The notes beneath the pieces were generated by a model. That model was not told the DNA's origin. It did not search any database and saw nothing but the letters and a program-made list of their open reading frames with translations. A program made the translations under genes and the position numbers. Shown one piece after another: positions 60,594 through 64,000 of a stretch of DNA of 64,000 bases. Origin of the DNA: Flaccisagitta enflata (Eukaryota; Chaetognatha; Sagittoidea; Aphragmophora); assembly GCA_965153355.1 (NCBI GenBank), contig OZ231126.1, positions 86,800,001 through 86,864,000 of the forward strand, read 5' to 3'. Each line of letters opens with the position of its first letter. Positions within the stretch are counted from its first letter, which is position 1.

Positions 60594-63018
60594 AGGGGTC
60601 TGCTAGATCAAGTAGGGGTCTGCGGGAGAAAAAAATTAGTAAAGTAGCTTCCACCCAATATGTATCCATGTAATAAAGGGGTCTGCTGGATTTCAGAGGG
60701 GTCTGCTGGAGGTCATCCCCATGACTATTGAGAGGGGTCTGCTAGATCAAGTAGGGGTCTGCTGGAGATCATCCCCAAATTAGTAAAGTAGCTTCCACCC
60801 AATATATTTCCATGTGTTAGGAGGGGTCTGCTGGATTTCAGAGGGGTCTGCTGGAGGTCATCCCCATAACTATATAGAGAGGGGTCTGCTAGATCAAGTA
60901 GGGGTCTGCTGGAGATCATCCCCAGGATATTAAAGTAGCGTCCACCCACTATGTTTCCCTGTATTAGGAGGGGTCTGCTGGATTTCAGAGGGGTCTACTG
61001 GAGGTCATCCCTGTCAATATAGAGAGGGGTCTGCTAGATCAGGTAGGGGTCTGCTGGAGATCATCCCCAAATAAGTAAAGTAGCTTCCACCCAATATGTG
61101 TCCATGTATTAGGAGGGGTCTGCTGGATTTCAGAGGGGTCTGCTGGAGGTCAACCCCATAACTATAGAGAGGGGTCTGCTAGATCATGTAGGGGTCTGCT
61201 GAAGATCATCCCCAAGATGATAAAGTAGCGTCCACCCACTTTGTTTCCCTGTATTAGGAGGGGTCTGCTGGATTTCAGAGGGGTCTGCCAGAGGTCATCC
61301 CCATAACTACAGAGAGGGGTCTGCTAGATCAAGTAGGGGTCTGCTGGAGATCATCCCAAAATTAGTAAAGAAGAGTCTGCCCATTATCTTTTCATATATT
61401 AGGAGGGGTCTGCTGGATTTCAGAGGGGTCTGCTGGAGGTCATCCCCATAACTATAGAGAGGGGTCTGCTAGATCAAGTAGGGGTCTGCTGGAGATCATC
61501 CCCAAGATAGTAAAGTAGCGTCCTCCTAATATGTTTCCGTGTATTAGGAGGGGTCTGCTGGATTTCAGAGGGGTCTGCTCTAGGTCATCCCAATAACTAT
61601 AGAGAGGGGTCTGCTAGATCAAGTAGGGGTCTGCTGGAGATCATCCCCGAGATAGTAAAGTAGTGTCCACCCAATATGTTTTCCTATATTAGGAGGGGTC
61701 TGCTGGATATCAGAGGGGTCTGCTGGAGGTCATCCCATTAACTAAAGAGAGGGGTCTGCTAGATCATGTAGGGGTCTGCTGAAGATCATCCCCAAGATAG
61801 TAAAGTGGCGTCCACCCAATATGTTTCCATATATTAGGAGGGGTCTGCTGGATTTCAGAGGGGTCTGCTGGAGGTCATCCCCATAACTATAGAGAGGGGT
61901 CTGCTAGATCATGTAGGGGTCTGCTGAAGATCATCCCCAAGATAGTAAAATAGCGTCCACCCAATATATTTCCATATATTAGGAGGGGTCTGCTGGATTT
62001 CAGAGGGGTCTGCTGGAGGTCATCCCAATAACTATAGAGAGGGGTCTGCTAGATCAAGTAGGGGTCTGCTGAAGATCATCCCCCACATAGTAAAGTAGTG
62101 TCCACCCAATATGTTTCCTATATTAGGAGGGGTTCTGATTTCAGAGGGTCTGCTGGAGGTCATCTCATAACTATAGAGAGGGGTCTGCGAGATCATGTAG
62201 GGGTCTGCTGAAGATCATCCAAAGATAGTAAAAGTAGGCCCACTCAATATAAGTCACAGCATAGGGAGGGGGCTCCTGGATTTCAGAGGGGTCTGCTGGA
62301 GGTCATCTCAATAACTATAGAGAGGGGTCTGCTAGATCAAGTAGGGGTCTGCTGGAGATCATCCCCAAGATAGTAAACTAGCGTCCTCCCAATATGTTTC
62401 CATGTATTTGGAGGGGTCTGCTAGATTTCAGAGGGGTCTGCTGGAGGTCATCCCCATAACTATAGAGAGGGGTCACAGAATCAAGTAGGGGTTCAAGGAG
62501 AACATCTCAAGATAGTAAAGTAGCGCGTCCACCCAATATGCTTCTGTATAAGAGTGGCCTGCTGATTTCTGAGGGTCATGGAGTGTCATCCTGTTAATAC
62601 AGAGAGAGGGCCCAGACCAAGTATGGGTCTCCGCTGGAGATCATCCTCAAGATAGTAAAGCAGCGTCCACCCAATAGGCTCTGGCATTAGGAAGGGTCTG
62701 CTGATTTGTGAGGGGTTCAAGGAGGTCATCCCCATAACTAAAGAGAGGGGTCTACTAGATCAAGATAATTGCTGGAGATCATCCCCAAGATATAAACAGC
62801 GCCCTACTAATATGTTTCTGCAAAATAGAGGGGTCTGCTGATTACAGGGTCTGCTGGAGGTCATCCAATAACTATAGAGAGGGCCCACAGATCATGGTTC
62901 GCTGAAGATCATCCTCAGATAGTAAAGTGTTTCCCTCCCAATATGTTTCCCTATATTAGGAGGGGTCTGCTGGATTAGAGGGTCTGTTGAGGTCATCCTA
63001 CAACTATAAAGAGATGGG
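60594..63018 (-). repeat. 146-bp satellite array, minus orientation
   Basis: The same monomer read on the opposite strand (AGGGGTCTGCTAGATCAAGT, GGGGTCTGCTGGATTTCAGA), about 16 copies. It decays from about 62.1 kb to the right edge. Confidence 0.97.
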
Positions 63019-63198
63019 TCAAAATAATTGGAGGTTACAGGCCGAACTCTGTTGTTGATAGATGACAAATAATAGAAGATAGCTGATTGAAGATATTTGA
63101 GTTTCGAGGATGGGCACCAGTTTCACTCCTTTTATTTTGCTGAGGTTATCAATTTCAAACGGGAGCAATTGGGAATTGTGATTGTAGTCGGGATTCTG

Positions 63199-63281
<83 letters not shown>
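63199..63281. repeat. (GA)n microsatellite
   Basis: About 40 GA units, followed by a short (TA)n at 63296-63315. Confidence 0.95.
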
Positions 63282-63283
<2 letters not shown>

Positions 63284-63315
63284 TATCTATTTAAGTATAT
63301 ATATATATATATATA

Positions 63316-64000
63316 AACTGCAGAATTAAGCGTCTTTGTTTCCACAATTTATCGACGGAGAATTGCAGAGATTCAATTTCCCTTTTTTTCATGAAAGGGA
63401 GAAAATAAAAGTCCAGAGTTCTTTTCTTTACGAAGGATTTAATGTAAGTGAATCATTCCAAATTTCAATTAAACAAGAAAACATAAGCCAGAAAGAAAAA
63501 AGTTATTACAAAAAGAAAGATTACATTCTTTATCGGAACAATTGTTAGTCTTAGGCGGCATTGGAATAAAGACTGAATTAAAGACGAAGGCCGCCAAACT
63601 GAGAAGGCACCGTGATTCTTACTAAAAAGAGAAAATGAGAACTGACCAGTCAGATAGGAATGTGACTTTTGCATCGGGAGAAAGAATACGTTGAGAAAAC
63701 TGATGAAGGACAAATTCTTACTACAGTATGAATTATCAAAAGTGCTTTTACAGAGATACAGTTTCTTTTTCTTTAAATTGTTAATCGCGTTTTTTATATT
63801 CGGCCCCAAAAAAACGATTTGAGGTTTTTTCAAAAAAGATACAAAAATACAAAAATACAATAATTGATTCAATAATTGATTGACGTTGATCTAAAAACAA
63901 AGGACATCACAGCAATCTTTCACATTCTTCTTGTGCAAGACCAAAATCTGCATGGCCCTCACTGTTTTTCCTTATTCCTGAAGGTGACAGAACGAACATG
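63316..64000. other. no gene seen
   Basis: AT-rich unique sequence to the window edge. The two frames of 70 and 135 codons have no recognisable feature. Confidence 0.45.

Noticed and set aside
54288-60949. Frames of 65-89 residues inside the satellite (for example 54288, 55736, 58271, 60725)
   Set aside because: Chance frames in tandem repeats, in several registers and on both strands.

Overview
The window is eukaryotic, almost certainly metazoan, nuclear DNA. It has spliceosomal introns (GT-AG, one GC-AG), a CR1/L2-like LINE, TTAGGG-type interstitial telomere-like blocks, very many microsatellites and minisatellites, and a 146-bp satellite. I cannot name the species. Most long open frames are by-products of simple repeats and are not annotated as genes.

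Layout. 1-1.2 kb: 3' end of a LINE with an intact reverse-transcriptase frame. 1.2-10.2 kb: interspersed repeats, triplet arrays, a 0.59-kb fold-back and a 1.6-kb inverted repeat. 10.2-23.2 kb: a compact, all-plus-strand, virus-like gene cluster. 23.2-50.7 kb: dense microsatellites and families of short elements with terminal inverted repeats, two MITE-like elements, and one small two-exon candidate gene for a secreted cysteine-rich peptide (46.4 kb). 50.7-63.0 kb: a satellite whose monomers lie in plus orientation to 60.09 kb and in the opposite orientation from 60.59 kb, around a repeat-element spacer. 63.0-64.0 kb: unique AT-rich sequence.

The part of most interest is 10.2-23.2 kb. It encodes a family B DNA polymerase of the protein-primed (Polinton/adintovirus-like) type with all exonuclease and polymerase motifs readable; a 413-residue unrecognised protein in six exons whose reading phases all agree; a seven-exon type I membrane protein of about 870 residues (signal peptide, paired CX7C motifs, Ser/Thr/Pro- and Gln-rich stalk, one membrane segment, acidic and RG-rich tail); a small Lys/Ser-rich basic protein; and two further possible exons. 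I infer 12 introns of about 95-215 bases. Together these look like a DNA virus-like or self-synthesising element: a replicase, a possible DNA-packaging basic protein, and a surface-type glycoprotein. Its genes have become, or have always been, spliceosomal. I see no integrase, capsid, protease or packaging ATPase in the window, so the element is either partial, rearranged or of a type I do not know.

The repeat landscape is also unusual. One family ends in a hairpin whose stem sequence differs between copies while pairing is kept. Another set shares a palindromic GC-rich core at its ends and carries internal minisatellites. The satellite monomer is close to nucleosome length.
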